Below the pieces are notes generated by a model that had not been told where the DNA came from, did not search any database, and saw only the letters and a program-made list of their open reading frames with translations. A stretch of 37,472 nucleotides of DNA, taken from Vicinamibacterales bacterium (GTDB lineage: Bacteria > Acidobacteriota > Vicinamibacteria > Vicinamibacterales > UBA8438). Each line of letters starts with the position of its first letter. The stretch's first letter is position 1. The DNA lies in the NCBI GenBank assembly GCA_937766455.1, contig CALLXD010000070.1:1-37472 (forward strand), in the 5' to 3' direction. The position numbers were made by a program, and so were the translations under genes. This document shows, in pieces, positions 34,489-37,472 of this stretch.

Positions 34489-35214
34489 ATGGCTACGCTA
34501 CGGACACACCACCTCACCAAGTCATATGGCGGTCGCACGGTGGTACGCGACGTCAGCTTGCAAGTCGCGTCCGGCGAAGTCGTAGGGCTGCTCGGGCCCA
34601 ACGGGGCCGGCAAGACCACGACGTTCTACATGGTGGTCGGGCTGACAGGCCCGGATCAGGGACGCGTGACGCTGAACGACGACGACGTCACCGATGATCC
34701 CATGTATGTGCGGGCTCGGAAGGGCATCGGATATCTCCCTCAAGAACCGTCCATCTTCCGCGGGTTGACCGTCGAGCAGAACATCCTGGCCATCGTCGAG
34801 AACCTCGGCCTGTCCAGAAAAGCGCGTCGACAGCGTGTTGCCGAATTGCTCGAGGAACTCAACCTCACGCCATTGGCCAAGTCCGCGGCGCATACTCTCT
34901 CTGGCGGAGAGCGTCGGCGGGCCGAGATCACCCGTGCGCTCGTGATGTCCCCGTCGTTCATGCTGCTCGACGAACCGTTCGCCGGAATCGACCCAATCGC
35001 GGTGACCGACATTCAGGACATCATCGTGCATTTGAAGACCCGTGGTATCGGGGTCCTCATCACCGACCACAATGTCCGCGAGACATTGCGGATCACGGAT
35101 CGAGCCTACATCGTGCACGATGGCGCGGTGTTTCGCAGCGGTACCCCCGCCGAACTGGCAAACGACGACGACGTCAAACGGATCTACTTAGGTACTGATT
35201 TTCGTTTGGACTAA
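34489..35214 (+). CDS. lptB: LPS export ABC transporter ATP-binding protein LptB
   Basis: 241 residues, standard for LptB. It powers extraction of LPS from the inner membrane. Walker A is GPNGAGKTT (36-44), the Q loop is [10 protein letters not shown] (81-90), the signature LSGGE is at 137-141, Walker B LLDEP at 159-163, and the switch His lies in [19 protein letters not shown] and [11 protein letters not shown] are typical LptB segments. The start ATG 34489 is the only one that gives the right N-terminus. It is followed by rpoN after 47 bases, the classical lptB-rpoN pairing. Confidence 0.97.
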   Translation: MATLRTHHLTKSYGGRTVVRDVSLQVASGEVVGLLGPNGAGKTTTFYMVVGLTGPDQGRVTLNDDDVTDDPMYVRARKGIGYLPQEPSIFRGLTVEQNILAIVENLGLSRKARRQRVAELLEELNLTPLAKSAAHTLSGGERRRAEITRALVMSPSFMLLDEPFAGIDPIAVTDIQDIIVHLKTRGIGVLITDHNVRETLRITDRAYIVHDGAVFRSGTPAELANDDDVKRIYLGTDFRLD

Positions 35215-35261
35215 GATCTGGACGATCGTGTGCTGCTGACGCGGCGTCGATCACAAAGTCA

Positions 35262-36713
35262 ATGGCGCTTCAACAACGACTCCAGACCCGTCTCTCGCAG
35301 AAGCTCATCTTGACGCCGTCGCTGCAGCAGGCGATCAAGCTGCTGCCGATGTCGACGCTCGAACTCGTCGACATGCTGAACCAGGAAGTCGTCGAAAACC
35401 CGATGCTGGAAGAGGTGCCTACCGAGGATCTGCAACCCCCGGAGGCGGCGGCCCAGGAAGAGAAACAGGAACCGCCTGCTCCAGACAAGGACAAGGACAG
35501 CAAGGACTCCTGGGAAGACGCGGACTACGAATACTTCTTCGGCGACTACCTGGACGACGGCTACCGCCCTCGCGCCCCGCGTGAAGTCAAAGAACTTCCT
35601 CCGATCGAGAACACCCTCTCCACGCACACGTCGCTCGCCGACCACCTGATGTGGCAGCTGTCGCTGCAGATCGGAGATGACGATCCGCTGGTGCGGGAGA
35701 TTGGCTCGGCGATCATCGGAAACATCGATGACGACGGGTATTTGGTGGCCTCGGTCGACGAAATCGCGGCGATGAGCGACTGGCCGCTCGAGGAGGTCGA
35801 GCGCGTGCTGCGCGTCCTGCAAGAATTCGACCCCATCGGAGTGGCGGCTCGGAGCCTGCAAGAGTGCCTGCTGCTACAGCTGGATCGACGTGAGTTGAAC
35901 GGCTCCGCCAGCGAAACGACCAAAACGATCATCCGCGATCACCTCAAACTCCTGCAGAACCATCAGGGGCTCGAGTTGGCCAAACGACTGGATATCTCGA
36001 CCGATGAGCTCAAGCATCACATCGAGGTGATCCGTCACCTTGACCCGAAGCCAGGCAGTCGATTCAACCCCACATCGTCGCAGTATGTGATTCCGGACGT
36101 CTATATCCTCAAAACGGAGGAGGGCTACGTCGCCGCGCTCAACGAGGACGGCATGCCGCAGCTCCGCATCAGTCCGGTGTACCGCCGACTGCTCGACAAG
36201 AAGAAGGAAGCCAACGACGAAACACGCGCCTACGTGAAGGAGAAGTTTCGTTCAGCGCTCTGGCTCATCAAGTCTGTCGACCAGCGGCAGAAGACGATCC
36301 ACAAGGTCGCAACCAGCATCATCGCGTTTCAGACCGAGTTTCTTGATCGCGGCATCGAGTATCTCCGTCCCCTGGTCCTGCGCGACGTGGCCACCGACAT
36401 CGGCATGCATGAATCCACGGTGAGTCGGGTCGTCAACAACAAGTACGTGCACACCCCGCAAGGGGTGTTCGAACTGAAATATTTCTTTCACAGCGGGATC
36501 AGTAGCGCCTACGGCGAGAGCGTGTCGTCCGTCACCATCAAACAACGCATTCGCAAGATCATCGAGGACGAGAGTCCGAAGAAGCCTCTTAGCGACTCAC
36601 GCATCGCCCGGATCCTGCAGGATGAGGGACTGGTGTTAGCGCGCCGTACGATCGCCAAGTACCGTGAGGAACTGAAGATTCCCACGTCCAGTCGGCGCAA
36701 AGGCCTGTTTTAG
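35262..36713 (+). CDS. rpoN: RNA polymerase sigma-54 factor
   Basis: 483 residues, normal length. It directs RNA polymerase to -24/-12 promoters activated by enhancer-binding proteins. Region I at the N-terminus (LQTRLSQKLILTPSLQQAIKLLPMSTLELVDMLNQE) is followed by an acidic linker (about 50-105). The core-binding region comes next, and the C-terminal DNA-binding part ends with the RpoN box ARRTIAKYRE (460-469). The helix-turn-helix region around DIGMHESTVSRVV is intact. It follows lptB, as in many bacteria, but the next gene is rapZ rather than hpf. Confidence 0.97.
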   Translation: MALQQRLQTRLSQKLILTPSLQQAIKLLPMSTLELVDMLNQEVVENPMLEEVPTEDLQPPEAAAQEEKQEPPAPDKDKDSKDSWEDADYEYFFGDYLDDGYRPRAPREVKELPPIENTLSTHTSLADHLMWQLSLQIGDDDPLVREIGSAIIGNIDDDGYLVASVDEIAAMSDWPLEEVERVLRVLQEFDPIGVAARSLQECLLLQLDRRELNGSASETTKTIIRDHLKLLQNHQGLELAKRLDISTDELKHHIEVIRHLDPKPGSRFNPTSSQYVIPDVYILKTEEGYVAALNEDGMPQLRISPVYRRLLDKKKEANDETRAYVKEKFRSALWLIKSVDQRQKTIHKVATSIIAFQTEFLDRGIEYLRPLVLRDVATDIGMHESTVSRVVNNKYVHTPQGVFELKYFFHSGISSAYGESVSSVTIKQRIRKIIEDESPKKPLSDSRIARILQDEGLVLARRTIAKYREELKIPTSSRRKGLF

Positions 36714-36772
36714 ACGCCCGGTCGCAGCTCATCCACGTCCAGCCGCAACCGCCATCGTCACGCTCAGCACCG

Positions 36773-37472
36773 ATGACCATAAGCCGCGACGCGCCGCCGC
36801 CCTCCGATCACTCAGGCAGGTTTGTGGTAGTCACCGGTTTGTCCGGGGCCGGAAAATCTGCCGCCATTCACGCGCTGGAAGATCTCGGCTATCTCTGTGT
36901 CGACAATCTTCCCACCGTGCTGATACCAACGCTGGCCGACCTGATGCTCGTCGAGGGGACCACGCACGAATCGGTGGCGGTGGTCGTCGATGCGCGAGAT
37001 CGCTCCTTCCTCGACCGCTTTCCCGCTGTCTTCGATGCGCTTCGGGCCCGGCGTGACCTCTCAGTACGGTTGATTTTTCTGGAGGCGTCGGATGAGGCGC
37101 TCCTGCGGCGTTTCAGCGAAACACGGCGCCCGCATCCGCTCGCCCCAACCGCATCCGTTATCGAGGGTATTCTGGCTGAACGTGTGCGCCTGGGCCCGAT
37201 CAAGAAGAAGTCAGACCGGGTTCTCGACACATCCGACCTGACGGTGCATGAGTTGCGCCGCGCGTTTCGCGAATTGTCGGAGGGCGGGGGCAAGCAAACC
37301 CGATTGACCGTGACACTTGTGAGCTTTGGCTACAAGTACGGCGTGCCGATGGAAGCGGACCTGCTATTCGATGTTCGCTTCCTGCCCAATCCCTACTTCG
37401 TCGCTGGACTCCGTGACCTCACGGGAAAAGATCGACCCGTGCAGGACTATGTGTCCGCCGCCGACACCACGC
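36773..37472 (+). CDS. rapZ: RNase adapter protein RapZ (3' end cut by window edge)
   Basis: 233 residues are visible; the gene continues beyond the window, so only the N-terminal P-loop domain and the start of the C-terminal domain can be read. Walker A is GLSGAGKS (22-29), followed by ALEDLGYLCVDNLP and VVVDARD, all typical of RapZ/YvcJ. The segment GPIKKKSDRVLDTSDLTVHELR (about 142-163) corresponds to the family's SxRxxADxVIDTSxL motif, but here it is less conserved. SFGYKYGVP, DVRFLPNPYF and LTGKDRPVQDYV mark the beginning of the C-terminal domain. In E. coli RapZ tethers RNase E to GlmZ; a role in this organism is not known. It lies 59 bases after rpoN. Confidence 0.92.
   Translation, partial: MTISRDAPPPSDHSGRFVVVTGLSGAGKSAAIHALEDLGYLCVDNLPTVLIPTLADLMLVEGTTHESVAVVVDARDRSFLDRFPAVFDALRARRDLSVRLIFLEASDEALLRRFSETRRPHPLAPTASVIEGILAERVRLGPIKKKSDRVLDTSDLTVHELRRAFRELSEGGGKQTRLTVTLVSFGYKYGVPMEADLLFDVRFLPNPYFVAGLRDLTGKDRPVQDYVSAADTT

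Noticed and set aside
1..37472. Defence system, toxin-antitoxin pair or biosynthetic cluster
   Set aside because: I read through the window for such signatures and found none; nearly all genes belong to recognised housekeeping families.

Overview
The window is a gene-dense chromosomal segment from a high-GC, Gram-negative-type (diderm) bacterium. LPS-export genes (lptB and an LptC/LptA-type protein), phosphatidylethanolamine synthesis genes (pssA, psd), sigma-54 and secreted proteins all point to a diderm. A secreted protein of the 'WGDPDIGGLW' type at the left edge, a family I associate with Acidobacteriota, and the general gene content suggest class Vicinamibacteria or a relative. That placement is inference, not proof.

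Layout. 1-2890 (minus strand): a truncated secreted protein, a decayed tyrosine-recombinase fragment (about 1065-1240), then psd with an upstream secreted protein in one transcription unit. 3237-6449 (plus): acylphosphatase, adenine phosphoribosyltransferase (apt), an unknown membrane-anchored protein, a small Cys-rich protein and glutamate dehydrogenase (gdhA). 6446-7093 (minus): a SAM methyltransferase. 7449-7524: tRNA-Arg(CCU), flanked by two long gene-poor stretches. 8077-12820 (plus): an S41-type peptidase without a signal peptide, a TPR membrane protein, and the two-gene agmatine-to-putrescine module (N-carbamoylputrescine amidase, agmatine deiminase). mutS lies on the minus strand, convergent with agmatine deiminase. 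15592-17906 (plus): tsaB, rimI, pssA. 17915-23909 (minus): an unusually large NtrY-like histidine kinase and, upstream of it, a secreted beta-propeller protein with a SPOR domain. 24006-37472 (plus): guaA, a 158-bp palindromic repeat element, then a long co-directional run dnaE-accA-recJ-lptC/A-lptB-rpoN-rapZ; rapZ runs off the window.

How it fits together. Most genes are housekeeping: DNA replication and repair (dnaE, mutS, recJ), fatty acid and phospholipid supply (accA, pssA, psd), LPS transport (lptC/A, lptB), tRNA modification (tsaB, with rimI alongside), nucleotide metabolism (apt, guaA), nitrogen metabolism and its regulators (gdhA, rpoN, rapZ, an NtrY-like kinase) and polyamine synthesis. 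No defence island, prophage, CRISPR array or biosynthetic cluster is present. The points most worth a second look are the giant multi-sensor kinase and its propeller/SPOR partner, the palindromic element upstream of dnaE, an AccA with altered active-site motifs, the cytoplasmic S41 peptidase beside the tRNA, the conserved-looking Cys-rich miniprotein, and the direct rpoN-rapZ junction.
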